Assembly: GCA_016744455.1 (NCBI GenBank)
Contig: JADGEI010000003.1
Coordinates: forward strand, 124,001 to 188,000
DNA from: Alcanivoracaceae bacterium
GTDB taxonomy: Bacteria > Pseudomonadota > Gammaproteobacteria > Xanthomonadales > Marinicellaceae
DNA: 64,000 bases
Reading direction: 5' to 3'
Of the stretch, positions 1-8,220 are shown in pieces (position 1 is the first letter of the stretch; each line of letters starts with the position of its first letter). The notes beneath the pieces were generated by a model that worked only from the letters and a program-made list of their open reading frames with translations, made no database searches and had not been told where the DNA came from. The position numbers and the translations under genes were made by a program.

Positions 1-1176
1 TACAATCAAAACAGAATCGTCTTTATGTTTTGCTTTGATTTTCTCAGGATGCCAATTTCTTCGCCACTCCTCTCCCATGGTAGGATTTTGGGTACAACGA
101 ATTGGTGCAGCATAGTTATCACTGGACACACAAATATTACAACCAATACACTCACGGATGGAATCAAGTTTATTGTCACGTACTTTGTTTGGCAAAAATG
201 GATCGGCAATCGAAGGCCGTGCCGCCCCAATTAAATCCAAGACACCACGTTTTATTTGTGAAACCATGGCATCGGGAGAAGTGAATCGACCAACACCGAC
301 AACTGGCTTGGTGGTTAAAGATTTTACATGCTTGGTGTATTGTTCTTGAAAGCCTTCTTTTGAAAATCGCGAGGTAGCCGAGTCATTTTCCCAAGATGAA
401 ATATTGACATCCCACAAATCAGGAATCTCTGCCAACATTTCAATCACATCTGAACCTTCTGCACTGGCTTGAATACCATCTTTGCCAAGCAACTCATCAA
501 CGGCAATGCGCAAAGCTACAGCACAGGTATCACCCACTGCTTCTTTGGTATCGATTAATACTTCTTTTAGCAAACGTGCTCTGTTTTTCAAACTTCCACC
601 GTATTCATCAACCCGATCATTGTGTTGTCGCGAGAGAAAGTGCATCAAAACTGACAACCCATGACCAGCATAAGTATAGACAATATCAAAACCTGCTTTT
701 TTAGACCTGATTGCAGCATCACGGTACCATTTGCGAAGGTTTTTTATGTCCTGTTTATCCATGGCTCGTGCCTGCATTGGATAACCACCCAAAACTGAAG
801 CATGTGTTGGAGCAAATGTTGGCAAACGAGTGTAATGATTTTTGCCAGCTAATCCTTGATAGACCAGTTCTATTCCCGCCAAAGAGCCATGTTCATGAAC
901 TGCATCTGTCATTAATTTTAAATTTGCAATATCACTATCATCCCACAACCTTCCTTGATTGTAGGGCGTTATATCTGAAGAAGGGTGAATTTCAACTTCC
1001 TCTGTACACACCACTCCCCAACCACCTTCTGCTTTAATGCCACGCATCTTGGCTAAGGAACGCGGAAAACGATGCCCCATACCATTACAATGAGGCACTT
1101 GGTAAAATCGATTTGGTGCAATAACAGGGCCTATTTTTACCGGTTCAAAAAGAATATCATATCTAGAGACTATCAT
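1..1176 (-). CDS. Trimethylamine dehydrogenase-like NADH:flavin oxidoreductase (3' end beyond window)
   Basis: This is an old-yellow-enzyme-type flavoprotein of the trimethylamine/dimethylamine/histamine dehydrogenase group; the frame is open from the ATG at 1176 to the window edge (392 codons). An N-terminal VPHCNGMG matches the family region whose cysteine carries 6-S-cysteinyl FMN. YTYAGHG holds the expected Tyr/His active-site pair, and ECIGCNIC with a later IRCTQN matches the 4Fe-4S cysteine cluster, followed by a GEEWRRNWHPEK segment. The FAD/ADP-binding C-terminal half lies outside. Its first 6 codons differ from the truncated duplicate at 3796-3996, while the next 143 bp are identical. 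It begins only 18 bp after the HNH endonuclease stop, so it may be read as the last cistron of the R-M transcript. Substrate is not certain. Confidence 0.85.
   Translation of the reverse strand, partial: MIVSRYDILFEPVKIGPVIAPNRFYQVPHCNGMGHRFPRSLAKMRGIKAEGGWGVVCTEEVEIHPSSDITPYNQGRLWDDSDIANLKLMTDAVHEHGSLAGIELVYQGLAGKNHYTRLPTFAPTHASVLGGYPMQARAMDKQDIKNLRKWYRDAAIRSKKAGFDIVYTYAGHGLSVLMHFLSRQHNDRVDEYGGSLKNRARLLKEVLIDTKEAVGDTCAVALRIAVDELLGKDGIQASAEGSDVIEMLAEIPDLWDVNISSWENDSATSRFSKEGFQEQYTKHVKSLTTKPVVGVGRFTSPDAMVSQIKRGVLDLIGAARPSIADPFLPNKVRDNKLDSIRECIGCNICVSSDNYAAPIRCTQNPTMGEEWRRNWHPEKIKAKHKDDSVLIV
1017..1159 (-). repeat. 143-bp direct repeat, copy inside the intact flavoenzyme gene
   Basis: This stretch is identical base for base to 3837-3979 in the same orientation, offset by 2820 bp. 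It covers about codons 7 to 53 of the trimethylamine dehydrogenase-like gene. The two copies enclose the methyltransferase and endonuclease genes. Identity ends sharply: left of 1017 the copies part after a shared run of cytosines, and right of 1159 only 9 of the next 17 bases agree, though both reach an ATG exactly 17 bp further on. Confidence 0.97.
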
Positions 1177-1194
1177 CTTTTAAGCAAAATAAAG

Positions 1195-2178
1195 CTACTT
1201 TTTAAAAATGTTTTTTCTATGATATTCCAAGTAACCTTCTTTTCCATCAATTGGTAGCATAGGATAATTTTTATTATTCGAAATATTAAGTTTGGAACAT
1301 GTCATTTTTGATAACCAAGGAGATACAATTATCTTTTGGTCATCATTAAAACTTATGTATCCTCGATCAAATAAAAAATCGTATGTTGGTGTAAACATAA
1401 ATCCATTTTTTGGATCCGTTTTTTCAATATCATTAGACTTTACCCAGGGTTTAATATGACTTGCAATCAATAATCGATCATCTGAAATTAGTGTTATTGG
1501 ACAAAAGGGGCACTGTTTAAGTAAATCTGACCTATATTTCCCTTGCCCTTTTCTTGCTCGAATTAGATTATCTTTTTTCTTTTGAGGAATGTTTTCTTCT
1601 CTTATTTGTTTCTCTATTTCTTTTACAAAGCTTGTGTTTTCATACTCTCCAAAATAGTCTACAAATGGTTTGAAATAATATAAAATTTTATTTTCTTTTG
1701 ATTCTAACTTTAAAACGGATAAATAACTGATATTCGGTAAAGACAATTCCCTAATAAGCTTGTAGTTAATATCTTTTGTATTTACATAAACTCTTGAACC
1801 TTTTATTTGCTTTTGATCAAAAATAGAAAAGGTTAAAATATCCCCTAATTGTTTTATTTTTTTTATTCTCTCATCCCAAAGCCGTGGTAAACTTTCAGGT
1901 TCCTGGTATGGTTGTTCAGGTTTTTTATACTCCTCTTTACAACCAGTTAAATATTCAATTATATCTTTTTTCAATAAAAAACATTCTAATACAAAGCCTC
2001 TCTTACCGAAAAAATCAAGTGTTTCTTTATTCTCATTCCCAACATATAGTTTTCCTTCTCCGTGTGCAGTCCCAATTTTATTGGATTTTAAAACAAAAGA
2101 ATCAGCAATTGTTATTTTTTCTTTAGCATCAACCACCTTGAAAGTGTCATTTAATATTTGTATTATCATACTAGTCAT
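1195..2178 (-). CDS. HNH restriction endonuclease of the R-M module
   Basis: The 327-residue protein has an unrecognised N-terminal two thirds and a C-terminal HNH_2-like nuclease domain. CPFC and the ASHIKPW motif supply the first catalytic histidine and metal-site residues, and NGFMFTPTYDFLFDRGYISF gives the downstream Asn/Asp-Phe-Asp pattern typical of HNH enzymes linked to C5 methyltransferases. Its ATG overlaps the methyltransferase stop (2171) by 8 bases, so the pair is translationally coupled. A second ATG at 2169 is possible. Base composition is clearly more AT-rich than the flavoenzyme gene on either side, in line with acquisition. Recognition sequence is unknown. A stand-alone HNH nuclease is excluded in practice by the fused context. 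Confidence 0.82.
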   Translation of the reverse strand: MTSMIIQILNDTFKVVDAKEKITIADSFVLKSNKIGTAHGEGKLYVGNENKETLDFFGKRGFVLECFLLKKDIIEYLTGCKEEYKKPEQPYQEPESLPRLWDERIKKIKQLGDILTFSIFDQKQIKGSRVYVNTKDINYKLIRELSLPNISYLSVLKLESKENKILYYFKPFVDYFGEYENTSFVKEIEKQIREENIPQKKKDNLIRARKGQGKYRSDLLKQCPFCPITLISDDRLLIASHIKPWVKSNDIEKTDPKNGFMFTPTYDFLFDRGYISFNDDQKIIVSPWLSKMTCSKLNISNNKNYPMLPIDGKEGYLEYHRKNIFKK

Positions 2179-3643
2179 TTGTAAATTTTGTTATATCCAT
2201 TTGTTTTAACAATGCTATAAGAACATCTGTCACAATACTATTACCTGCTTGCCTATACATTTGGGTGTCACTAACAACTTGTTTAAAGTCATCTCTAAAT
2301 CCCATCAGCCTTAAACATTCTCTTGGTGTAAGCTTTCTTATCCTACCTTTGTTGTGAGTAACATAGTTATCTACACCTGCTCGGTGCATCTTATGCATGG
2401 ATTGTAACAATGGCCTTGCAACTTCTAAGTCTGTTTTGATTGATGTTTTAAAATTCTTAGTCCCTTCAGTTAATACGTATTTTTTAGTTTTTGCTAGTAA
2501 ATAATACTTTTCTTCAACCTTATTTACATCAAATATCAATTCATCAAAGTCAGGGTTTTCTTTACTTTCAAATACAAAATCCCCATGCCAATTGAATTGT
2601 TGATTGGCTTTTTGGCATATTGCAATATCTCCATTAATTTGAGTATATCTTTTTTTTCTGTTTTTTGAGCTGGTTACAAACTTAACACCTTTTTCTTTTA
2701 AATAATATTTGCTTTCTGTGTAATCTTCTAAAAAGTCTTGCATTTTATATTCTAATTCTATTTTGTTTGGAAAATCAAATTTTACATTTTGGTCTTTAAA
2801 TCCTACTATAAACAATCGTTCACGATGTTGCGGCACACCAAAATTTTTCGAGTTGATAACCTGAGGATGAAAATTATACCCAAGTTGTTCAAAGGTTTCT
2901 TGAATAATTTTATATGTTTTACCACTATCATGATTTATTAGACCTTTTACATTTTCAAATATAAACACTCTAGGTTGGCATTCATCTACTACCCTTGCAA
3001 ATTCATAAAAGAGAGTGCCTCTTGTATCTTCAAAACCTTTTCTTTTGCCTACCATTGAAAATGATTGGCAAGGGCTTCCTCCAACCAATAAATCTACTTT
3101 ATCTTTATATTTCTTGCCTTTGATATCTACAACATCATCGTACCAATTTTTCTCTTTTATATCATAGTTTGCAAAATAACTTTCTTTAACAAATTTATCG
3201 TTGTCACTTGCAAAGATAATGTTTGAATTTAAATTCAACCTTTGAAGTGCGTGTTCTATAGCCCCAATTCCAGAAAACATTGTTGCTATTTTTATTGTTT
3301 TATGTGGAGAAGCGAAATCTTTTTGCGACCAACATTCTTTAATAGGTTTATTCAAAAAATACAAACCTAATTGTTCCTCAACATTATGTAGAACTTTTTT
3401 ATAGTTTGGGTAGTTTTTTATTTCTTGTATTACTTTACTGGAGTAATAGTAGTCACTGATAGCTTCATTACCTGTATCCAATATTTCATCAAGCGGCTTA
3501 AGCAAGTTCAAAGACAAATTTCTTTCTCCTCTCTCTATTTTGCCTAATGTTGAAATATCAATTTGTAAATGAGTTGCAATGTTTTTCAGGGTATAACCTA
3601 AATTCTCTCGTTTTTGTTTAATATATTTACCAAAAGAATGCAT
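2171..3643 (-). CDS. C5-cytosine DNA methyltransferase with N-terminal XRE-type HTH
   Basis: The 490-residue protein starts with a helix-turn-helix of XRE type (about residues 4-58) fused to a complete C5 cytosine methyltransferase. Visible motifs are I (MFSGIGAIEHAL), IV with the catalytic cysteine (GGSPCQSFS), VI (FENVKG), VIII (QHRERLF), a target-recognition region, and IX/X (LTPRECLRLMGF and RQAGNSIV). The start at 3643 is preferred because the HTH begins there. An ATG at 3664 lies inside a palindrome and the open frame runs back to 3745. The fusion resembles M.SsoII and M.EcoRII-type enzymes, whose N-terminus represses their own promoter. Here the endonuclease is downstream and co-directional, not divergent as in SsoII. 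Confidence 0.93.
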   Translation of the reverse strand: MHSFGKYIKQKRENLGYTLKNIATHLQIDISTLGKIERGERNLSLNLLKPLDEILDTGNEAISDYYYSSKVIQEIKNYPNYKKVLHNVEEQLGLYFLNKPIKECWSQKDFASPHKTIKIATMFSGIGAIEHALQRLNLNSNIIFASDNDKFVKESYFANYDIKEKNWYDDVVDIKGKKYKDKVDLLVGGSPCQSFSMVGKRKGFEDTRGTLFYEFARVVDECQPRVFIFENVKGLINHDSGKTYKIIQETFEQLGYNFHPQVINSKNFGVPQHRERLFIVGFKDQNVKFDFPNKIELEYKMQDFLEDYTESKYYLKEKGVKFVTSSKNRKKRYTQINGDIAICQKANQQFNWHGDFVFESKENPDFDELIFDVNKVEEKYYLLAKTKKYVLTEGTKNFKTSIKTDLEVARPLLQSMHKMHRAGVDNYVTHNKGRIRKLTPRECLRLMGFRDDFKQVVSDTQMYRQAGNSIVTDVLIALLKQMDITKFTND

Positions 3644-3657
3644 TATTAATCGCTCAT

Positions 3658-3672
3658 GGGACATAAGTGTCC
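3658..3672 (-). promoter_or_regulatory. Probable autoregulatory operator of the methyltransferase
   Basis: GGACA-TAAG-TGTCC (3659-3672) is a perfect 5-bp inverted repeat with a 4-base spacer, 15-29 bases upstream of the chosen methyltransferase start. From memory, the M.SsoII operator is built on the same GGACA...TGTCC arms. With the HTH fused to this methyltransferase, self-repression is a reasonable inference. Confidence 0.6.
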
Positions 3673-3795
3673 AAAAACATGGAATATAACATTTATTTTT
3701 GCTATATTCAACAATACTAGATTGTGAATTATAAAATTGTTTCAAGGTGCGTTGATTACAGGTATATAGTTTAATGTATTAGATTCCCACTTGTA

Positions 3796-3996
3796 TCATA
3801 CCAATGTGTAAAATAAAAAAAGGTTGAAATCCCACTCCCAACCACCTTCTGCTTTAATGCCACGCATCTTGGCTAAGGAACGCGGAAAACGATGCCCCAT
3901 ACCATTACAATGAGGCACTTGGTAAAATCGATTTGGTGCAATAACAGGGCCTATTTTTACCGGTTCAAAAAGAATATCAAATTTCGAAGGAGTCAT
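3796..3996 (-). pseudogene. Truncated 5' copy of the trimethylamine dehydrogenase-like gene
   Basis: The frame opens with MTPSKFDILFEPV and runs through the 143-bp repeat (about residues 7-53), then leaves homology at GGW and ends after 13 unrelated codons in the R-M flank. It carries the FMN-cysteine segment but none of the catalytic barrel, so it cannot make an active enzyme. Its upstream region (3997-4064, shared divergently with the MarC gene) is probably the original promoter of the flavoenzyme. It is the residue of the target gene's 5' end left upstream of the R-M insertion. Confidence 0.9.
3837..3979 (-). repeat. 143-bp direct repeat, copy in the truncated gene
   Basis: Exact partner of 1017-1159, in the same orientation. 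No terminal inverted repeats, transposase or integrase accompany it. The arrangement of repeat, methyltransferase plus endonuclease, repeat matches the pattern described for R-M genes inserted with long target duplication. Confidence 0.97.
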
Positions 3997-4064
3997 TAGC
4001 TTATTTTGTCTTGTATTTAATAGGCATTATAAAGTATATTATCACTTTTAAATTTTATTTTTTT

Positions 4065-4652
4065 ATGGATATACTTTCAGCCACCATATTATTATTCTTA
4101 ATTTTAGACCCGCTTGGAAATATTCCCATATTTTTAAGCTATTTAGAGAAATCTAAGAGCCGTTATAAAATTTTAGCTCGGGAATTAATTCTTGCTTTAA
4201 TAATCTTATACGTTTTTCTTTTCTTTGGTAGACAGTTTTTACAAGCTTTGCATTTAAAACAAGAAGCTGTTGCCATCTCAGGTGCTATTATTTTATTTAT
4301 CATTGCACTTAGAATGATATTTCCAACAAGCAAAGCAAATGTTGATGAAGAAATAGAAGGGGACCCTCTATTGGTTCCTCTTGCGATACCATTGGTTGCG
4401 GGCCCCTCAATTCTTGCTACATTAATATTACTTGTTAGCCAATATCCTGAGAAATTATATGATTTTTCCATTGCACTTTTCATCGCTTGGTTTCTTTCAG
4501 CTATCATTTTATTTTCTGCTATTGCTTTACAAAAATATTTAGGAAAACGTGGTTTAATAGCCATTGAACGTTTAATGGGTATGGTATTAATTGCAGTAGC
4601 TGTACAAATGTTTTTAGATGGGATTAAAACATTTTTAAGCACTTCAAGTTAA
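4065..4652 (+). CDS. MarC/YhgN family inner-membrane protein
   Basis: This 195-residue, strongly hydrophobic protein has about six membrane segments. The N-terminal LILDPLGNIPIFL motif is the hallmark of the MarC (UPF0056) family, and PLAIPLVAGPS is the second conserved block. The start at 4065 gives the usual family length; the frame continues 18 codons further upstream only through a TTG. Family function is unresolved, and the old link of MarC to multiple antibiotic resistance is not supported. It is transcribed away from the truncated flavoenzyme copy, with which it shares a 68-bp intergenic region. Confidence 0.88.
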   Translation: MDILSATILLFLILDPLGNIPIFLSYLEKSKSRYKILARELILALIILYVFLFFGRQFLQALHLKQEAVAISGAIILFIIALRMIFPTSKANVDEEIEGDPLLVPLAIPLVAGPSILATLILLVSQYPEKLYDFSIALFIAWFLSAIILFSAIALQKYLGKRGLIAIERLMGMVLIAVAVQMFLDGIKTFLSTSS

Positions 4653-4807
4653 AATAATAAGCACTACAAAATAAAGTAAAAAAATTTATTAACCTGAATT
4701 AAATGAAGGTATTTCTTGATACTAGATACACCATGTTCTTTTTAAATCTTTGACATTTCTTAACGTATTAATGTATTATATAAACCCCTAAAATTACAGA
4801 ACAAAAC

Positions 4808-5371
4808 ATGATTAAATCCTATTCAATACTAATTCTATCTGTGCTAATCACTTACAATACAGCCATGGCTAAGAAAAATTACGTGAAAACATCACATTTT
4901 AACTGAGTAGAAATTCACAAATTGTCAGCAAATAAAGAGCAAGCTAATACACGAGCATTAAAACGTGCTGCTGGAATCCCTAACGATGTTATTTCCAAAA
5001 TACAAAACATCGTAATTGATGAAATTGACTTAGATTCTAATGGACTTGATGCAGTATCCCTAGAAGATGGGCAAAATTGCCCCAATGATGAACATTCATT
5101 AATTTTAACGGGCCAAGTCAGCGATTATAAAAAAGGCAATAGAGCTGTCAGGTATTTAGTAGGGTTTGGGGCCGGAAAGCAAAAAATCGCAACTAATCTA
5201 ACCCTGGCTGAAAAAATATCAGGTAAAATCATAGCTCAAGATGAGATTATTGATAGAAAAATAGGCGGACTTGTTGGTGGGTCTGAAGATAAAGGAAAAA
5301 GAGATTACGCTGAAAAAGTTAATAACTTTATCCGGTATGCAATTGGTATGAAAAAAACCCCGAAAAGATAA
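4808..5371 (+). pseudogene. DUF4410-like exported protein interrupted by an in-frame TGA
   Basis: An ATG at 4808 opens a signal peptide (MIKSYSILILSVLITYNTAMA) that reaches a TGA at 4904-4906. The same frame then continues without a break to 5371. The downstream part contains a SDYKKGNRAVRYLVGFGAG stretch and an alternating strand pattern typical of DUF4410 envelope proteins. The signal peptide and mature domain are in one frame, so a single base change explains the break. A TTG at 4922 could restart translation but would give a cytoplasmic product lacking the signal. Sequencing error is possible. Confidence 0.7.
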
Positions 5372-5616
5372 ACCAGATCTATTTTTAACATAATTAGATA
5401 GTACAAATGCGAGCAAACAATAATAGCTAGAGAAACACTCTGCTATATTGGTTTTTTGGTGCCGTTGTGAATCGAGAAGTCCACATTAGAATCTGGATTT
5501 AGTTAAGTAACTTAAACGAATACGTACCAACTAACAAGCCCCTATAGCTGAGTGCTCATTATAAAACTAATACCTAGTATCAAATTAAATAGTTAATATT
5601 TATTAAGTAAGGTTAC
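5372..5616. other. Intergenic region with no recognised feature
   Basis: These 245 bp separate the broken DUF4410 gene from the convergent minus-strand cluster. I see no tRNA, no convincing terminator with a T-tract and no frame worth calling. Confidence 0.6.
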
Positions 5617-5961
5617 TTACAACAAATCTAACTCTTTTAGTTTAAACCAAGTGTGTTTCTTGTGCTGAGAATCATTGAGCATATCAGATACTTTGGCTAA
5701 ATTTATTGTGCTTTCAGTATCAGATAAGTTTGCATTTTCAAAAACTAGCTTGTGTGCTGTGAGGTTGACTATAGCAACACCATCAGCTTGTATTTCCAAC
5801 ATGCTATCGTTTAGTTTAACTGCTTTTGCAAGTAAAACTTTTCTAAGTAATTCTTTTTCTTCATGGCTAATAGTATAGCACTCTTGTTGTTCTTCGCTGT
5901 TATTTGATTGCCAATAGGTCAGGCCCAATTCTTCACAAAGCTGTGTGTTTAAATTAATCAC
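5617..5961 (-). CDS. Small hypothetical protein, possibly HolD-like (DNA polymerase III psi)
   Basis: This 114-residue soluble protein starts four bases inside the end of the upstream lipoprotein gene (ATGA overlap), so it is probably the last gene of the Mla-type operon. Its N-terminus CEELGLTYWQ resembles the LGI-x-x-W opening of HolD, the small and poorly conserved psi subunit. A late KHTWFKLKELD also resembles the W-containing C-terminal helix of that family. The match is weak and the context (lipid transport) gives no support, so it should be treated as hypothetical until profile-searched. Confidence 0.55.
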   Translation of the reverse strand: MINLNTQLCEELGLTYWQSNNSEEQQECYTISHEEKELLRKVLLAKAVKLNDSMLEIQADGVAIVNLTAHKLVFENANLSDTESTINLAKVSDMLNDSQHKKHTWFKLKELDLL

Positions 5962-6473
5962 GATAAGTCATTAATAAGTTGTTGTATAATTTTTTCTAAT
6001 GAATATGAAATACTCTTCACGAAGGTTGGTATGTCATTTTGAGTTAACGCTTGTTCTTGTCGATATGTGTGGCTAAACAACTGATTATTTTGATGATCAT
6101 ACAACGTGAACTTTATCGCTAAAACAGAATTCAATCCTTTTTTTTCTAGATTTAAAATTAGTGAATTCAAGGTGCCACTTTGTTCATTATTGTCATTTAC
6201 AAAAGTTTTACCGAGGTAGTTTTGTAATAATACTTTAGGGGAATCCAACCATAAATTATGACTCATCTGAATCAAGCCACCATTACTGTCTTGGGCTACC
6301 ATTGGACGATTACCTAGTATACCCATGGCAGTAGGTCTCTGTATGATAAAGTTTTTTGTAACAGGTTTATTTGCTGCAACAGGAAATCGATAGTAAGTCT
6401 TATCAACAATTTTACCACCAGATGAACAGCCCGAAAATAATAGAACAATGATTATCGTGTATATAATTTTCAT
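5958..6473 (-). CDS. ABC-type transport auxiliary lipoprotein (PqiC/MlaC-partner class)
   Basis: The 171-residue protein has a lipoprotein signal ending in the lipobox FSGC, followed by a YYRFPV segment and a long alternating domain with QMSHNLWLDSPKVLLQNYL. This pattern (residue, tail and W-x-x-P) is seen in the ABC_trans_aux lipoproteins that accompany MCE-domain transporters. It overlaps the mlaD-like stop by four bases. It likely sits in the outer-membrane inner leaflet and passes or receives phospholipid at the end of the MCE assembly. Together with its neighbours it resembles Pseudomonas PA3211-PA3214-type loci more than the E. coli mlaFEDCB order. Confidence 0.8.
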   Translation of the reverse strand: MKIIYTIIIVLLFSGCSSGGKIVDKTYYRFPVAANKPVTKNFIIQRPTAMGILGNRPMVAQDSNGGLIQMSHNLWLDSPKVLLQNYLGKTFVNDNNEQSGTLNSLILNLEKKGLNSVLAIKFTLYDHQNNQLFSHTYRQEQALTQNDIPTFVKSISYSLEKIIQQLINDLS

Positions 6474-7414
6474 AAATCTTCATCCTCTATTTTTGATTTG
6501 CTTTTGAAAATTAAGTTTGACGGGTTCTTTCGAATTGTTTCTGTGGCTTCATTTATATTCATACTAGCTGATTCTATTTCATTACCAATAGTATTGGCTT
6601 TTATCGACAACGAATCCATCATTTTTATGGTGACATCCAAAAGAGTGGCGATTTTATTATCGCTGTTATTTATCAGTTTATCACCTGAATCAACAGCTTG
6701 ATTAACGTTATCGATTGTACTTTTAAGCCAACCACCAGCTGACGATAATTGCATTGAGACTTCTTCTAGGTTTTCAACTATTTTAGTTATTCCTTCAACA
6801 TTTCCTTCTGCGACTAATTTATCGGCCGAATCAACCAATTTGTTAATGTCTTTTACTAACACATCAATTGAGGTTAAAACTTCTGGGATTTGTGTTTCTA
6901 ATGATTTAGTTAAATTATCAACACGTTCATAAATCAAATCAAAAAGCGGCGTTATTTTATCTTGGTTTAATTTCTCAAAATCTCCAGCTAATTTAGTAAC
7001 TGTTGCCATAATATCATCACCAACAACACCCTTAATTTCACTATTTGGCATAATATAAGTTGTCGCGTTGCCTGCTGTTATATTTAATGACATATCAGAT
7101 AATAAACCAGCAGATGTGATCTTTGTGACGCTATCAACCGGAACTTTCCAACCTTCAATAAGAGTGTATTCAGTTTTAAATAATAATTGATTACTTTTAA
7201 CTTCTGGAGTTATGGACTCTACTTGCCCAACACGATACCCTTCATAGTAAACTGGGTTACCGTAACCAAGCCCTGTGACATTATCGAAATAACTATGATA
7301 GGTTTCGGTATCATCGTTTCTACCTCCCATATTTAGTAATAAGGCAATTGATATACCGCCAATAATTATGGTGAACAACCCAACTAAAAAGTAATTGTTA
7401 TAGATACGTTTCAT
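6470..7414 (-). CDS. mlaD: MlaD-family MCE-domain substrate-binding protein
   Basis: The 314-residue protein has one N-terminal membrane anchor (FLVGLFTIIIGGISIALLL), then the MCE domain. YFDNVTGLGYGNPVYYEGY matches the conserved V-x-G-L-x-x-G-x-x-V-x-x-x-G core, and SAGLLSDMSLNIT is the second MCE block. Residues 140-300 are predicted to be a long helical, coiled-coil region, as in periplasmic MCE tunnels. It overlaps the ATPase gene stop by four bases and the lipoprotein gene start by four, so expression is coupled. Role: periplasmic shuttle in phospholipid transport between the membranes. Confidence 0.88.
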   Translation of the reverse strand: MKRIYNNYFLVGLFTIIIGGISIALLLNMGGRNDDTETYHSYFDNVTGLGYGNPVYYEGYRVGQVESITPEVKSNQLLFKTEYTLIEGWKVPVDSVTKITSAGLLSDMSLNITAGNATTYIMPNSEIKGVVGDDIMATVTKLAGDFEKLNQDKITPLFDLIYERVDNLTKSLETQIPEVLTSIDVLVKDINKLVDSADKLVAEGNVEGITKIVENLEEVSMQLSSAGGWLKSTIDNVNQAVDSGDKLINNSDNKIATLLDVTIKMMDSLSIKANTIGNEIESASMNINEATETIRKNPSNLIFKSKSKIEDEDL

Positions 7415-8217
7415 GATATTGTATAATTTTCCTGTGTTAAGCGTTTTAAATATTCTTCCGGATCAATGGTTTCATTTCTAGCTCTTCTTTCTAATAAATC
7501 TTGTACCCGCTGAATTTTCGAATTTTTCACTTCTTCAACTGTTCCAGTTAGTAGGTTTTTCCCTTTATCAAGCACTGTTATCTTATTAGCAATTTTAAAT
7601 GCAGAATCAAGCTCATGTGTTACAACTACTACAGTCATTCCCATAGCATCGCGCAATTTCAATATTAAATCATCAATTTCTGAAGCAACAACTGGATCCA
7701 ATCCAGCTGAAGGCTCATCAAAAACTAAAAGCTTGGGGTCCATAACAATTGCTCTTGCTAGAGCTGCCCTTTTTATCATACCACCCGAAAGTTGCGATGG
7801 CATTAATTTTTGAAAGCCACCTAAGTTTACTACCTCCAACTTCATTCGGCTAATAATTCTTATGGTGTTTTCATCCAAGTTTGTAAATTCCACTAATGGA
7901 AAAGCAACATTTTCGCCTACAGTCATTGAAGAAAATAACGCTCCGCTTTGAAAGGATACACCAATATTTCGAAGAAGCTCATGTCTTTCATGAAACTTAA
8001 GTTTGTCTAAGTCCTTTCCTAATACATTAATGGTACCAGATGTGGCTTGATACAATCCTAAAATGTGCCACAATAAAGTGCTCTTGCCTGAACCAGAACC
8101 GCCCATGATAACACGTATTTCGCCCTCTTCAACATTAAGATTAACTCCATCAAGTATCTTTCTCTCTCCATAATGAGTTACTAAATTTTTAACTTTTATT
8201 AGCTGTTTCTTCATCAC
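7411..8217 (-). CDS. mlaF: MlaF-type ABC transporter ATPase
   Basis: The 268-residue nucleotide-binding protein shows Walker A (GGSGSGKSTLL), the Q-loop (SFQSGALFSSMTVGENVAFP, the MlaF-typical form), signature LSGGMIKRAALARA, Walker B (LLVFDEPSAGLD) and the H-switch VVTHE. The C-terminal tail (LLERRARNETIDPEEYL) is longer than in general ABC ATPases and fits MlaF regulation of the complex. Start codons at 8217 and 8214 are adjacent. It lies 3 bp downstream of the permease gene in one operon. Confidence 0.92.
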   Translation of the reverse strand: MMKKQLIKVKNLVTHYGERKILDGVNLNVEEGEIRVIMGGSGSGKSTLLWHILGLYQATSGTINVLGKDLDKLKFHERHELLRNIGVSFQSGALFSSMTVGENVAFPLVEFTNLDENTIRIISRMKLEVVNLGGFQKLMPSQLSGGMIKRAALARAIVMDPKLLVFDEPSAGLDPVVASEIDDLILKLRDAMGMTVVVVTHELDSAFKIANKITVLDKGKNLLTGTVEEVKNSKIQRVQDLLERRARNETIDPEEYLKRLTQENYTIS

Positions 8218-8220
8218 TAA

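Noticed and set aside
3644-3745. Longer methyltransferase from the first in-frame start at 3745
   Set aside because: The extra 34 residues are not part of the HTH fold, and the likely operator would fall inside the coding region. The start at 3643 fits the domain boundary.
1017-3979. Insertion-sequence or transposon origin of the direct repeats
   Set aside because: No transposase, integrase or terminal inverted repeats are present, and a 143-bp duplication is far too long for a transposon target site.
4163-4642. Long minus-strand frame opposite the MarC gene
   Set aside because: The plus strand encodes a well-recognised membrane protein. The antisense frame is a composition effect of hydrophobic codons.
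4904-4906. TGA as a selenocysteine codon in the DUF4410-like gene
   Set aside because: The codon lies between a signal peptide and an envelope domain with no redox motif, and no stem-loop of the bacterial selenocysteine type is evident after it. A nonsense mutation is simpler.
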